A stretch of 64,000 nucleotides of DNA. Source: Hyphomicrobium zavarzinii ATCC 27496. Lineage in GTDB: Bacteria; Pseudomonadota; Alphaproteobacteria; Rhizobiales; Hyphomicrobiaceae. The stretch lies in the NCBI RefSeq assembly GCF_000383415.1, contig NZ_KB911259.1, forward strand, positions 388,592 through 452,591. Reading direction: 5' to 3'. Shown here piece by piece: positions 52,764-63,066 of this stretch. Under the pieces are notes generated by a model, which saw only the letters and a program-made list of their open reading frames with translations, searched no databases and had not been told where the DNA came from. The stretch's first letter is position 1. Each line of letters begins with the position of its first letter. A program made the position numbers and the translations under genes.

Positions 52764-53924
52764 ATGGCTGATCAACGACCCAGCGCCTTGGCCAGCGCGG
52801 CCGACGCTCTCCGCTCCGCTTACCAGAGGATCGCGCACGTCGCCGACCGCCCCAGCCGCTTCGGTTGGAGCAACCGCACGCTCGCCGTCGCGGCCTTGGC
52901 CGCTATCGCCGTCGGATACTTCTCTTGGCACAAGCTCACCGCAGGTGATCTTCCGGATGGGATCGCCAAAGGCAACGGCCGCATCGAGGCGGTCGAGATC
53001 GACATCTCCACGAAGACCGCGGGCCGCATCAAGGAAATCCTGGCCGACGAAGGAGACTTCGTCACCATCGGCCAGGTGCTCGCCCGCATGGATACCGATC
53101 AGCTCGAAGCGCAGCGCCGCCAAGCGGAAGCCCAGCTTCGCCGCGCCATGATCGGCGTCGAGACCGCAAAGAGCGTCGTAGTGCAGCGTGAAGCCGAGCG
53201 GACGGCGGCCATCGCCGTCGTCGCGCAACAGGAAGCCCAGCTCGACGCGGCCGAACGCAAGCTCGCAAGATCCGAGGTTCTGGCCAAACAGGACAATGTC
53301 TCCCAGCAGGTTCTCGACAACGATCGCGCGACGGAGCAGGGCGCGAAGGCCGCCGTCGGAGCAGCCAAGGCACAGCAGGCCGCGACCGAAGCCGCCATCA
53401 GCGCGGCCAAGGCCCTCGTGGTCGACGCCGAGGCCTCGGTCGAAGCGGCCCGCGCAGCCATCGAGAGCCTGACCGTCGAGATCAACGACAGCACGCTGAA
53501 GGCCCCGCGCGACGGCCGCGTACAGTATCGCGTCGCCCAGCCCGGAGAAGTGCTCTCTGCCGGCGGACGTGTCCTCAATATGGTCGATCTCGGCGACGTC
53601 TACATGACGTTCTTCCTGCCCACCAGCCAGGCAGGCCGCGTCGCGCTTGGCACCGAGATCCGCCTCGTCTTGGACGCCGCACCTCAATATGTCATCCCCG
53701 CCAACGCGTCGTTCGTAGCCGACGTCGCCCAGTTCACGCCCAAGACGGTGGAGACGGAGGAGGAGCGCCAGAAGCTGATGTTCCGCATCAAGGCTCAGAT
53801 CCCTCCCGAATTGCTCCGTAAGCACATCCAACAGGTGAAGACCGGCCTTCCCGGCATGGCCTACGTCAAGCTCGATCCGGAAGCGGAATGGCCGAAGCGG
53901 CTTTCGGAAAATCTTGTCAAATGA
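52764..53924 (+). CDS. HlyD-family membrane fusion protein
   Basis: A 386-residue periplasmic adaptor. A membrane helix (about 36-53, [16 protein letters not shown]) is followed by a lipoyl half-motif, a long alpha-helical hairpin with many Ala/Gln/Glu residues (about 115-240) and a second half with [22 protein letters not shown]. It links the inner-membrane transporter to an outer-membrane channel, as in YhiI. A GGAG site precedes ATG 52764. It overlaps the next gene by ATGA. The export partner TolC is not encoded here. Confidence 0.85.
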   Translation: MADQRPSALASAADALRSAYQRIAHVADRPSRFGWSNRTLAVAALAAIAVGYFSWHKLTAGDLPDGIAKGNGRIEAVEIDISTKTAGRIKEILADEGDFVTIGQVLARMDTDQLEAQRRQAEAQLRRAMIGVETAKSVVVQREAERTAAIAVVAQQEAQLDAAERKLARSEVLAKQDNVSQQVLDNDRATEQGAKAAVGAAKAQQAATEAAISAAKALVVDAEASVEAARAAIESLTVEINDSTLKAPRDGRVQYRVAQPGEVLSAGGRVLNMVDLGDVYMTFFLPTSQAGRVALGTEIRLVLDAAPQYVIPANASFVADVAQFTPKTVETEEERQKLMFRIKAQIPPELLRKHIQQVKTGLPGMAYVKLDPEAEWPKRLSENLVK

Positions 53925-56710
53925 ACGTAGCCCCCCGAGACAGCACGCCCGACGTCCGTCCCCCGGTCGCGCGCCTCGAAGGCGTCGCGCTCACATACGG
54001 CAAGATCCGCGCGCTCGACGGCATCACCCTCGACCTCCCGTCCGGATGCATGGTGGGCCTTATCGGCCCCGACGGCGTTGGCAAATCCAGCCTGCTCGCT
54101 CTCGTCGCGGGGGCGCGCGCCATTCAGAGCGGCCACATCGAGGTGCTGGACGGCGACATGGCCGAGGTCCGCCATCGGCAAGCGGCGTGTCCACGCATCG
54201 CCTACATGCCGCAGGGCCTCGGCAAGAACCTGTATCCGACACTCTCCGTCTTCGAGAACGTCGATTTCTTCGGGCGTCTCTTCGGGCACGCCCGCCACGA
54301 GCGCGAGCGGCGCATCGCCGAATTGCTCGCGCGGACCGGCCTCAGTCCCTTTGCCGACCGGCCTGCCGCGAAACTCTCCGGCGGCATGAAGCAGAAGCTC
54401 GGCCTGTGCTGCGCTCTCATTCACGACCCCGATCTCCTCATTCTCGACGAGCCGACGACCGGCGTTGATCCTCTGTCCCGCCGTCAGTTCTGGGAGCTGA
54501 TCGACTCCATCCGCGCGAGCCGCGAGGGAATGAGCGTCGTTGTCGCCACCGCGTACATGGAGGAGGCAGCGCGCTTCGATTGGCTGGTCGCCATGGATGC
54601 GGGGCGCGTGCTGGCGACCGGCACGCCGCAGGATCTTCTTGCCAAAACCGGCGCCCCCAATCTCGACGCGGCCTTCATCGCGCTGCTTCCCGAGGAAATG
54701 CGCCAAGGCCACCGCGAGGTGATTATTCCGCCGCGCGATCCGGCCGACGACGGCGAGATCGCCATCGAAGCCGAGCACCTCACCATGCGCTTCGGAACCT
54801 TCACGGCCGTGGACGACGTGAGCTTCCGCATAGAGAGAGGCGAGATCTTCGGATTTCTGGGATCCAACGGATGCGGCAAGACCACGACCATGAAGATGCT
54901 GACCGGTCTTCTACCGGCTACCAGCGGCATCGCCCGCCTGTTCGGGCGGGAGGTCGACCCAAAGGACATCGAGGTGCGCCGCCGCGTCGGCTACATGTCC
55001 CAGGCCTTCTCGCTCTACACGGAGCTGACGGTCGCGCAGAACCTGGACCTCCACGCGCGCCTGTTCGCGATGAAGCCGGAGGCGATCCCCGCCCGCATTG
55101 AGGAGATGGCGAAGCGCTTCGATCTCACGGAGGTGATGGACGCCCTGCCGGATTCCCTGCCGCTGGGCATCCGCCAGCGCCTCTCACTCGCCGTCGCAAT
55201 GATCCACTCGCCCGACATCCTCATCCTCGATGAGCCGACCTCCGGCGTGGACCCCGTCGCGCGAGATGCCTTCTGGCAAATCCTGTCCGACCTTTCCCGC
55301 AAAGATAAAGTCACCATCTTCGTCTCGACGCATTTTATGAACGAGGCGGAGCTTTGCGATCGCATCTCGCTCATGCATGCGGGCAAGGTACTGATCAGCG
55401 ACACCCCTGCCGCCATCGTCGCAAAACGCTCCGCCCACACGCTCGAGCAAGCCTTCGTCGCCTATCTCGAGGACGCCATCGGCGAAGCGAAAGAGAAAGA
55501 GAAGGCGCCGCCAGAGACCCTCTCTGCGTCCGAGCCCAAACCAATACCCCGCAAGACGTCGGCTTCGCGCGGCCTCCGCCACCTCTTCGATTTCCGGCGC
55601 ATGTTCGCCTACACGAAACGCGAATCGCTCGAGCTGCAGCGCGATCCCATTCGCGGCGCGCTCGCCACCATCGGCAGCGTCATCCTGATGTTCGTGATCG
55701 GCTACGGCATCAACATGGACGTCGAGAACCTGACTTTCGCGGTTCTGGACCGCGACGACACCACGGTGAGCCGCGACTATACCCTCCAGATCGCCGGATC
55801 CCGCTACTTCACCGAGAAGGCTCCGATCACCGACTACGCCGACCTCGATCGCCGCATGCGGAACGGCGAGATCAGCCTCGCCATCGAGATCCCGCCCGGC
55901 TTCGGCCGCGATACGGCGCGTGGCGACCCTGTCGAGATCGGCGCGTGGATCGACGGGGCCATGCCGACGCGCGCCGAGAACGTCCGCGGCTACGTGCAAG
56001 GCATGCACGCAACCTGGCTCGCGCAGAAATCACGCGAGATCTACGGCGACGCCGCCACCATTGGCGATTTCCAGCTCGCTCTCCGCTACCGCTACAATCC
56101 CGACATCCAGAGCCTCGTGGCCATGGTCCCGGCGGTGATCCCGCTTCTGCTTCTCATGATCCCGGCGATGCTCTCGGTCCTCAGCGTCGTGCGCGAGAAG
56201 GAGCTGGGCTCGATCATCAATTTCTACGTGACGCCGGTCACACGGCTTGAATTCCTCATCGGCAAGCAGATCCCCTACATCGCCCTCGGCATGTTCAACT
56301 TCTTCCTGCTGGCCGGCTTCGCGGTGTTCGCGTTCCGCGTGCCCTTCACCGGAAGCTTCCTCACCCTGGCGTCCGCCGCACTCATCTATGTGGCGGTGAC
56401 CACCGCGTTCGGGCTTCTGCTCTCCACCTTCATGAAGAGCCAGATCGCCGCCATCTTCGGCACTGCCCTGCTCACGCTCATTCCCGCCGTGCAGTACTGC
56501 GGCATCATCGACCCCGTCTCCTCGCTGCAAGGCGCCGGTGCACTGATCGGACAGATCTACCCGACCACCTATTTCGTCACCATAGCCCGCGGGACATTCT
56601 CGAAGGCGCTGGAATTCCGAGACCTGGCGGGAAGCTTCGTTCCGCTCCTGATCTCGGGCCCGATCCTGATCGGCCTCGGCGCGAGCCTCCTCAAGAAGCA
56701 GGCGACATGA
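53921..56710 (+). CDS. rbbA: RbbA-like ABC transporter: two ATPase domains fused to a permease
   Basis: A 929-residue protein. The first ATPase domain (about 15-240) has Walker [12 protein letters not shown] and signature [10 protein letters not shown]. The second (about 280-500) has [11 protein letters not shown] and a degenerate signature [10 protein letters not shown]. The C-terminal half (about 555-929) is an ABC-2 permease with a helix near 590 and five near the end. This is the layout of RbbA/YhiH. With the HlyD and YhhJ-type partners it forms a tripartite exporter, substrate unknown. The start overlaps the HlyD stop, and its own stop overlaps the next start. Confidence 0.85.
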   Translation: MNVAPRDSTPDVRPPVARLEGVALTYGKIRALDGITLDLPSGCMVGLIGPDGVGKSSLLALVAGARAIQSGHIEVLDGDMAEVRHRQAACPRIAYMPQGLGKNLYPTLSVFENVDFFGRLFGHARHERERRIAELLARTGLSPFADRPAAKLSGGMKQKLGLCCALIHDPDLLILDEPTTGVDPLSRRQFWELIDSIRASREGMSVVVATAYMEEAARFDWLVAMDAGRVLATGTPQDLLAKTGAPNLDAAFIALLPEEMRQGHREVIIPPRDPADDGEIAIEAEHLTMRFGTFTAVDDVSFRIERGEIFGFLGSNGCGKTTTMKMLTGLLPATSGIARLFGREVDPKDIEVRRRVGYMSQAFSLYTELTVAQNLDLHARLFAMKPEAIPARIEEMAKRFDLTEVMDALPDSLPLGIRQRLSLAVAMIHSPDILILDEPTSGVDPVARDAFWQILSDLSRKDKVTIFVSTHFMNEAELCDRISLMHAGKVLISDTPAAIVAKRSAHTLEQAFVAYLEDAIGEAKEKEKAPPETLSASEPKPIPRKTSASRGLRHLFDFRRMFAYTKRESLELQRDPIRGALATIGSVILMFVIGYGINMDVENLTFAVLDRDDTTVSRDYTLQIAGSRYFTEKAPITDYADLDRRMRNGEISLAIEIPPGFGRDTARGDPVEIGAWIDGAMPTRAENVRGYVQGMHATWLAQKSREIYGDAATIGDFQLALRYRYNPDIQSLVAMVPAVIPLLLLMIPAMLSVLSVVREKELGSIINFYVTPVTRLEFLIGKQIPYIALGMFNFFLLAGFAVFAFRVPFTGSFLTLASAALIYVAVTTAFGLLLSTFMKSQIAAIFGTALLTLIPAVQYCGIIDPVSSLQGAGALIGQIYPTTYFVTIARGTFSKALEFRDLAGSFVPLLISGPILIGLGASLLKKQAT

Positions 56711-57825
56711 TCATGCACCGGAGTAATATCTTCCAGCTTGGCATCAAGGAGCTTCGCGGTCTTCTCCGCGATCCCATGCTTCTGGTTTTGATCGTCTACG
56801 CCTTCACGATCTCGATCTACACAGCCTCCCGCGCGATGCCGGAAACGCTCAATCAGGCGCCGATCGCAATCGTGGACGAGGACCGGTCCCCCGTATCCAC
56901 CCGCATCGTTTCGGCCTTCTATCCTCCATACTTCCTGGCGCCTGCGCTGATCTCGCAGCACGAGATGGACGTGCGGATGGATTCCGGGGTCGACACATTC
57001 GCCCTCGACATTCCACCGAATTTCCAGCGCGATCTCCTCGCCGGAAGATCGCCGACCATTCAGCTCAACATCGACGCCACCCGTATGACGCAGGCGTTCA
57101 GCGGCGGCGGCTATGTGCAGTCCATCGTTTCGAGCGAGGTGAGCGAGTTTCTGAGCCGTCACCGGACCAACACCGTTCTGCCAGTCGAGCTGACGCTGCG
57201 CTCCCGCTTCAATCAGGAAATGAACAAAGGGTGGTTCGGCTCCGTCACGAACGTCATCATGGCCATCACCATGCTGTCGATCGTGCTCACGGGTGCAGCC
57301 CTCATCCGCGAGCGCGAGCACGGCACCATCGAGCACCTTCTCGTCATGCCGGTTACGCCTACCGAAATCATGATCAGCAAGATCTGGTCCATGGGCATCG
57401 TCGTGCTGCTGGCGTCGGCGTTCTCTCTCTTTGTCATCGTAGAGGGCTTGCTCTCCGTTCCCGTCGAAGGATCGATCGCGCTGTTCCTCGTTGGCGCCGC
57501 GCTCCATCTCTTCGCCACCACGAGCATGGGCATCTTCCTGGCCACTGTCGCCGGAACCATGCCGCAGTTCGGCTTGCTGCTCATGCTCGTCCTCCTGCCG
57601 CTGCAGCTCCTGTCCGGCGGCGTCACCCCACGCGAAAGCATGCCTGAGATCATTCAGTTCATCATGCTGGCCGCGCCGAACACGCATTTCGTCATCCTGG
57701 CACAAACTATTCTGTTCCGAGGCGCCGGGCTGGATGTGGTCTGGCCGCAGTTCGTCGCGCTCCTCACGATCGGCAGCATCCTGTTCGCGTTCTCGCTCCG
57801 CCGCTTCCGGAAATTCCTGCGATAG
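56707..57825 (+). CDS. yhhJ: YhhJ-type ABC-2 permease
   Basis: A 372-residue ABC-2 permease. One N-terminal helix (about 20-38), a large periplasmic domain (about 40-175), then five helices with the conserved [19 protein letters not shown] (about 201-219) before helix 2. It completes the YhiI-RbbA-YhhJ exporter as the second membrane subunit. The start ATG 56707 overlaps the RbbA stop by ATGA. Nothing coding follows for 187 bases. Confidence 0.87.
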   Translation: MIMHRSNIFQLGIKELRGLLRDPMLLVLIVYAFTISIYTASRAMPETLNQAPIAIVDEDRSPVSTRIVSAFYPPYFLAPALISQHEMDVRMDSGVDTFALDIPPNFQRDLLAGRSPTIQLNIDATRMTQAFSGGGYVQSIVSSEVSEFLSRHRTNTVLPVELTLRSRFNQEMNKGWFGSVTNVIMAITMLSIVLTGAALIREREHGTIEHLLVMPVTPTEIMISKIWSMGIVVLLASAFSLFVIVEGLLSVPVEGSIALFLVGAALHLFATTSMGIFLATVAGTMPQFGLLLMLVLLPLQLLSGGVTPRESMPEIIQFIMLAAPNTHFVILAQTILFRGAGLDVVWPQFVALLTIGSILFAFSLRRFRKFLR

Positions 57826-58012
57826 CGGCCGAAGCACCACGCTCGGCGAATAAAAACGCCGCCGTTCCCGGTCTCGGTGGCCCTTAAGTTTCCCTTAATC
57901 TGGACCGTTAGGCATACGCCGCACGGAACGCGAGATGCGTCTGCACGCACATGCGGCGGCACGTGGCCTCACGCGTCGTTGGGGTCACGTATGCCAGTTG
58001 GGGGATCATGAC

Positions 58013-58732
58013 ATGTTGCACCGAAGGTTGTTTCTCGTCGGCCTGGCCGCGTCTTTGTCGGGCTGTGCCTCCGGCAACATGGATTTGGATTGGCTCGGCG
58101 TCGCCTACGATGTGAGCGAGGCCGACCGCAGGAACTATGCGGCCCTGCCTCGCGAGCGCTTCCCCATCCCCGCGGCCGATCTCGAAAAGCTCGATCCCAA
58201 GTTCCGCCGCCAGCTGGTGCGCTACGAAACCGCGGAGCCCGCGGGCACAATCGTTGTCGATACGCCCCGGCGATATCTCTATCTCGTCAGCGGTAACGGC
58301 CGGGCGATGCGCTACGGAATAGAGGTAGGACGAGAAGGCTTCGGCTGGAACGGCACCGCCACCATCGCGCGCAAGGCAGAATGGCCCACATGGACGCCCC
58401 CCGCCGAAATGGTCGCGCGCGATCCGCGCACCGCACCCTATGCGCGCGGCATGCCCGGCGGCCCCGAAAATCCTCTCGGCGCACGCGCTCTCTATCTCTA
58501 CCAGGACGGCCGCGACACGCTCTATCGCATTCACGGCGGCGGGCGCCCCTCGACGCTCGGCAAGGCGACATCCAGCGGCTGCATCCGCCTGCTCGACCAT
58601 GACGCGATCGACCTCTTCAACCGCACGCCCACGGGAACGCGCACGGTCGTGTTGCAGGACCCGCTGCTCAGCCGGAAAGCCGCGCCCGCCCAGGCAGCAC
58701 GTGACGCGCAAGGCGAGGACGCATCGGGCTAG
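58013..58732 (+). CDS. YkuD-family L,D-transpeptidase lipoprotein
   Basis: A 239-residue protein with a lipoprotein signal (LAASLSGCASG, lipobox cysteine about residue 18) and a YkuD domain of the ErfK/YbiS group (about 85-215). The catalytic motif is HGGG...SSGCIRLLDHDAIDLF, with the Cys in SSGCIRL. It would attach proteins to, or cross-link, peptidoglycan. ATG 58013 is chosen; the frame before it is not signal-like. It is a second wall transpeptidase in this window, different in family from the YcbB-type gene. Confidence 0.85.
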   Translation: MLHRRLFLVGLAASLSGCASGNMDLDWLGVAYDVSEADRRNYAALPRERFPIPAADLEKLDPKFRRQLVRYETAEPAGTIVVDTPRRYLYLVSGNGRAMRYGIEVGREGFGWNGTATIARKAEWPTWTPPAEMVARDPRTAPYARGMPGGPENPLGARALYLYQDGRDTLYRIHGGGRPSTLGKATSSGCIRLLDHDAIDLFNRTPTGTRTVVLQDPLLSRKAAPAQAARDAQGEDASG

Positions 58733-58855
58733 CGCGAAGCCGCCTTCCTGCGGCTCTTCGCTGCGGCTCCATATCCGGGAGCGGACAGGCCCCTTCCCTG
58801 CGCCCGCTGCATGGCCTAAGGGTGCGCTGGATTTGCTCCAGGGACCCCTCCGCAT

Positions 58856-60478
58856 ATGATTCGCCTCGACAATATCGGCAAGCAGAACGGCCACCAGATC
58901 CTCTTCGTCGAGGCGTCCGCCGCTCTCAACAGAGGCGAGAAGGTTGGCCTCGTCGGCCCCAACGGAGCAGGCAAGACCACCCTCTTCCGGATGATCATCG
59001 GCGAGGAGCAGCCGGATGAAGGCCAGGTGGCCGTCGATCGCGGCGTGACGATCGGCTACTTCAGCCAGGATGTCGGCGAAATGGCTGGCCGCAGCGCCGT
59101 GTCGGAGGTGATGGACGGCGCCGGTCCCGTGAGCGAGGTAGCCGCCGAGCTCAAGGAGCTGGAAGCCGCGATGGCCGATCCGGACCGCGCGGACGAGATG
59201 GAAAGCATCATCGAGCGCTATGGCGAGGTGCAAGGCCGCTTCGAGGAGCTTGGCGGCTACGCACTCGAAGGAAAGGCGCGCGAAGTGCTGGCGGGCCTCT
59301 CGTTCAGCCAGGAGATGATGGACGGCGACGTGGGCGCGTTGTCCGGCGGCTGGAAGATGCGCGTCGCGCTCGCTCGTGTGCTGCTTATGCGGCCGGACGC
59401 CATGCTGCTCGACGAGCCGAGCAACCATCTCGATCTCGAAAGCCTCATCTGGCTCGAGGATTTCCTCAAGGGTTACGACGGCGTGCTGCTGATGACCTCG
59501 CACGACCGCGAGTTCATGAACCGCATCGTGACGAAGATCGTCGAGATCGACGGCGGAACCCTCACCACCTATTCGGGCAATCACGAATTCTACGAGCAGC
59601 AGCGCGCCCTGAACGAAAAGCAGCAGCAGGCGCAGTTCGATCGCCAGCAGGCCATGCTGGCCAAGGAGATCAAGTTCATCGAGCGCTTCAAGGCCCGCGC
59701 CTCCCATGCGGCACAGGTGCAAAGCCGCGTGAAGCAGCTCGCCAAGATCGACCGCGTGGAGCCTCCGAAACGCCGCCAGACCGTGCTCTTCGAATTTGCG
59801 CCAGCCCCACGCTCCGGCGAGGACGTCGTTACCCTCAAGGACGTACACAAGGGCTACGGCAGCCGCAGCATCTACGAGGGACTGGATTTCCAGGTGCGCC
59901 GCAAGGAGCGCTGGTGCGTGATGGGCATCAACGGCGCCGGAAAATCCACCTTGTTGAAGCTAGTGGCCGGCACGACGCAACCGGACACAGGAACCGTGAC
60001 CATCGGCGGCAGCGTGAAGATGGGCTATTTCGCCCAGCACGCCATGGACATCCTCGACGGGGAACGCACGGTGTTCCAGTCGCTCGAAGACTCCTTCCCG
60101 CAAGCCGGACAGGGATCGTTGCGCTCGCTCGCGGGCTGCTTCGGCTTCTCCGGTGATGACGTGGAGAAAAGGTGCCGCGTGCTGTCCGGCGGCGAGAAGG
60201 CCCGCCTCGTCATGGCCAAGATGCTCTACGATCCACCAAATTTCCTGGTCCTCGACGAGCCGACCAACCATCTCGACATGGCGACGAAGGAAATGCTGAT
60301 CGTTGCCCTTTCCCAATACGAAGGCGCGATGCTGTTCGTCTCCCACGACCGGCGCTTCCTCGCGGCCCTCTCCAATCGGGTGCTTGAGCTGACGCCGGAC
60401 GGCATTCACAAATACGGGGGCGGCTACACCGAGTACGTGGAGCGCACGGGATACGAAGCCCCCGGCCTGCACCGCTGA
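58856..60478 (+). CDS. ABC-F family ATPase
   Basis: A 540-residue cytosolic protein with two ATPase domains and no membrane part. Domain 1 has GPNGAGKTTLFRM and LSGGWKMRVALARVL; domain 2 has GINGAGKSTLLKL and LSGGEKARLVMAKML. The charged linker between them (about 240-300; QQQAQFDRQQAMLAKE) is the signature of ABC-F proteins, which act on the ribosome (EttA, YbiT, YheS group). Which subtype this is I cannot say. It converges on the HD gene. Confidence 0.9.
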   Translation: MIRLDNIGKQNGHQILFVEASAALNRGEKVGLVGPNGAGKTTLFRMIIGEEQPDEGQVAVDRGVTIGYFSQDVGEMAGRSAVSEVMDGAGPVSEVAAELKELEAAMADPDRADEMESIIERYGEVQGRFEELGGYALEGKAREVLAGLSFSQEMMDGDVGALSGGWKMRVALARVLLMRPDAMLLDEPSNHLDLESLIWLEDFLKGYDGVLLMTSHDREFMNRIVTKIVEIDGGTLTTYSGNHEFYEQQRALNEKQQQAQFDRQQAMLAKEIKFIERFKARASHAAQVQSRVKQLAKIDRVEPPKRRQTVLFEFAPAPRSGEDVVTLKDVHKGYGSRSIYEGLDFQVRRKERWCVMGINGAGKSTLLKLVAGTTQPDTGTVTIGGSVKMGYFAQHAMDILDGERTVFQSLEDSFPQAGQGSLRSLAGCFGFSGDDVEKRCRVLSGGEKARLVMAKMLYDPPNFLVLDEPTNHLDMATKEMLIVALSQYEGAMLFVSHDRRFLAALSNRVLELTPDGIHKYGGGYTEYVERTGYEAPGLHR

Positions 60479-60484
60479 GCCGCA

Positions 60485-61015
60485 TCACGCGCGCGAAGGC
60501 GCCTCCGCACCGAGCCCCGCCCTCGCTTCCGCATAGAGCGGCAGCCTCGTGAGCGCATCACCCTCCACGCGCGCCATGTGTGACAGGATCAGAGCCTTCT
60601 TCGCCAGGTAGGTCTCCGCATATGCGGGATCATGGGCTAGGATGGTCCGCGTGTTGTCGATGAGATCAGCAAGCTTGATCACTTTCGCGGCCAGGGGCGC
60701 CCTGGAGAGACGCCACGCCGACACCACCTTTTGAAAAGGGTCCGCTTCGCCCGGCGCGTCCGTCAGCCAGAATACGATCTCGCCTATGTCGGGACCAAAG
60801 GACTCTGCGATCTCCGCGAGGCTCACCGAAGCCTTCTCGACCGCATCGTGCAGATAGGCCGCAGCAAGGATTGCAGGCGCATCGTAGCCGTAATCCCTCA
60901 ACAGCGCCACGACCCGCTCGAGATGCTCGGTGTGAAGCCCATCCTCGTGCTTGCGGCGCCCGAAGCCATGACGCTGGTACGCAAATTTTCGAGCCTGTTC
61001 CACGATCTCGTCCAT
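60485..61015 (-). CDS. HD-domain phosphohydrolase-like protein
   Basis: A 176-residue protein with an HD domain of the RelA/SpoT hydrolase type. The metal ligands appear as HTEHLERVV (about 28-36), AAYLHDAVEKA (about 52-62) and KLADLIDNTRT (about 116-126). It may hydrolyse (p)ppGpp or another nucleotide; no synthetase domain is present, so it would be a small hydrolase like Mesh1. ATG 61015 is the first start that directly precedes the domain. Confidence 0.75.
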   Translation of the reverse strand: MDEIVEQARKFAYQRHGFGRRKHEDGLHTEHLERVVALLRDYGYDAPAILAAAYLHDAVEKASVSLAEIAESFGPDIGEIVFWLTDAPGEADPFQKVVSAWRLSRAPLAAKVIKLADLIDNTRTILAHDPAYAETYLAKKALILSHMARVEGDALTRLPLYAEARAGLGAEAPSRA

Positions 61016-61091
61016 GCCAATGAGAACGCCCGAGCCGGCACGATTGGTTCCAGCGGCGGTGCTCTCTATCTCTGTGGTGTTCGGAGAGTTT

Positions 61092-62510
61092 TCACCACAC
61101 CCAGAACAGCAGGACGGGGCTCGCATTCGCGACGGCGGCCCCCAGCGTAAAGGCCAGAAGCGCCGTCGCGTAACGCACCTTCGAATGCGCATAGCGGCGG
61201 CAAATCGCGGCGGCCAACGCCAGCGACCAGAGGAAGGCTCCCGCGAGCAGAGCCATGCGGACCGACCCGACCCAAGCGAGCTGCACGCCTTCCGCGCGTA
61301 GAAGAGTGACCGATAAACTCGACAATCCAAGGAAGATCCCGCAGCCCGCGATCGGAATAAGCCCCTGCGCCAGATGATGAAAGCGCTGCCAGGACCAGTG
61401 ACCGAGCACTCGCGTGGCACCGGCAAGGGCTAGCGAGATGAAGAGACTTAAGAAAGCCGCGGCCGTCGCGACGTAGACAACGAGTAGAGCACCATCGAGC
61501 AGCGTTAGAACGTCGTTATTTGCGGGATAGTTCGTAAGGATCCACCACGGCGCCGTTGCCTCCAGTGGCCACAGCGTACCATGGCCGACCAGCCAGGCGG
61601 CGAGGCTCTGCTTCAAGGCGACGAACCACGGACTGACCGACCACTGGAAGGCGCCCCCCGCGATGCCGATCATGCCGACGACGATGAGCGCGGTCTCCCA
61701 CGCATCCGCCGTGTCGCCAGCCACCTCGACGATTTCATGATTGGGCGAACGGCGAACCAGCCCGACGGCGCCGCGAAACCCGCTGCAGCGTCCGCACATG
61801 TGGCATTGGCTCGCACCGCGCATGGTGCGGATCGGAACGAGCGGCGCGCAATTGACACGCGGGAGCTGGCTCTTCGGCACGTTGTGTGACGCCTGCCAAG
61901 CCTCGGCATCCACGGCAAAGTGGAAAGGCGATAGCTTCGCGAGCACGCCGAACACGCCGCTCACCGGACAGAGGAAGCGGCACCACACCCTCTTGGCCCG
62001 CCCGAACGTCGCTCCGACGAGAACCGCCGCAACCGTCGAGCCGCCGAGAACGACCAGCGCCGCCGAAGGATACTGATAGACGCTGACCATCTGCCCGTAG
62101 ACCGTCGTACAAACGAAGGCCGCGAGCGGCCATCCTCGCCATGTCACCCAAGAGGCAATGGCACGGCCCTGGCCATGCCGGCTTGCCCATTCGCTCAAGG
62201 CGCCTTCGGGACAGAAGAGACCGCACCAGGCGCGCCCTGCCAGAACCACGCTGAGCAGCACAAACGGCCACCAAAGTCCCCAGAATACGAACTGGGCAAA
62301 CAGCGTGAAATTGTTCGAGATATGGGAGAAACGATCCGGAAGCGGAAGCGCTGCGGGAACGATCAGCAGCACGAGGTAAGCCGCGATCACACCCCATTGA
62401 ACTCTTCGGATCACATGCTGATTGGCCAGCAGCCAAGCGCCGATCCCACGCCACAGATCCCGGGGCGGCGTGCACGCCGCCACCGGGATCGCGCCCCCTG
62501 CGCGCGTCAT
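61092..62510 (-). CDS. Membrane polyferredoxin (FtrD/NapH-like)
   Basis: A 472-residue membrane protein. Two CxxxCP motifs sit in loops, CGLFCPEGALSEWAS and CRFLCPVSGVFGVLA, and a ferredoxin-like CHMCGRC motif (about 205-211) follows. Seven or more helices surround them. This is the plan of NosR/NapH-type electron-transfer proteins and of FtrD. With the P19-type gene before it (10-base gap) it probably feeds electrons to periplasmic iron uptake. The start is ATG 62510; upstream sequence overlaps the P19 gene. Confidence 0.8.
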   Translation of the reverse strand: MTRAGGAIPVAACTPPRDLWRGIGAWLLANQHVIRRVQWGVIAAYLVLLIVPAALPLPDRFSHISNNFTLFAQFVFWGLWWPFVLLSVVLAGRAWCGLFCPEGALSEWASRHGQGRAIASWVTWRGWPLAAFVCTTVYGQMVSVYQYPSAALVVLGGSTVAAVLVGATFGRAKRVWCRFLCPVSGVFGVLAKLSPFHFAVDAEAWQASHNVPKSQLPRVNCAPLVPIRTMRGASQCHMCGRCSGFRGAVGLVRRSPNHEIVEVAGDTADAWETALIVVGMIGIAGGAFQWSVSPWFVALKQSLAAWLVGHGTLWPLEATAPWWILTNYPANNDVLTLLDGALLVVYVATAAAFLSLFISLALAGATRVLGHWSWQRFHHLAQGLIPIAGCGIFLGLSSLSVTLLRAEGVQLAWVGSVRMALLAGAFLWSLALAAAICRRYAHSKVRYATALLAFTLGAAVANASPVLLFWVW

Positions 62511-62520
62511 CGCCTGGCGA

Positions 62521-63066
62521 TCAATAAGCACCTTTCTTACCTGTGCCGGCGAACACGAACTCATAGTCGACCGAGAACGGCTTGAACCATTCGCCGACGC
62601 CCGTTTCGCGATCGATGTGACGGCCGAAATGCGCATGGGCTGTGCCGCCTGGCGGGCTCACAGTGAAACGCAATTTGTACGAGCCTGGTCCGGAGAGCTT
62701 CACGTTGTCTCCGTAGTGCGGCCCGTCGCTCGCTACCATCGGCATGAGATCTCCGGAAACCGTCTCACCGCCGGCTTTGCTCAACTCGTATCGAACAGAA
62801 AGATAAGGGATCCATGTGCCATCCTCGAAGCCGTTCTTGTTGTCGGCGGCCGCGTGGATATCGGCCTCGAGGTGAATGTCAGATTTGGCAGCCGCCAGCA
62901 TCATGCCTTCCGGCTCCATCTCCACAGGCTGGAGATAGACTGCGGCGACCTCCATGCCGTGGATGACCTGCGCTGCGCCGATCTCGTATTCGGCCGCCGC
63001 CGCGAGGGGGCTCAACCCCGCCGTCACAACAAAAACCACCGCAACTTTCTGGGCAAAGGACGTCAT
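62521..63066 (-). CDS. P19/FtrA-type periplasmic iron-binding protein
   Basis: A 181-residue exported protein with a signal peptide (about 1-23, ending AAAAE). It matches the P19 / Tp34 / FtrA family: EIGAAQVIHGMEVAAVYLQP, SDIHLEADIHAAADNKNGFEDG, then a C-terminal beta sandwich with HAHFGRHIDRETGVG. Family members bind Fe and Cu in the periplasm for ferrous or ferric iron uptake. ATG 63066 is chosen because it begins the signal peptide. An Fnr-like box with a TATACT -10 lies 113 bases upstream, so iron supply is apparently tied to anaerobiosis. Confidence 0.8.
   Translation of the reverse strand: MTSFAQKVAVVFVVTAGLSPLAAAAEYEIGAAQVIHGMEVAAVYLQPVEMEPEGMMLAAAKSDIHLEADIHAAADNKNGFEDGTWIPYLSVRYELSKAGGETVSGDLMPMVASDGPHYGDNVKLSGPGSYKLRFTVSPPGGTAHAHFGRHIDRETGVGEWFKPFSVDYEFVFAGTGKKGAY

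Noticed and set aside
58738..58755. AGCCGC/GCGGCT hairpin after the L,D-transpeptidase gene
   Set aside because: Short stem and no T-run; repeats of GCGGCT in the area make it likely coincidental.
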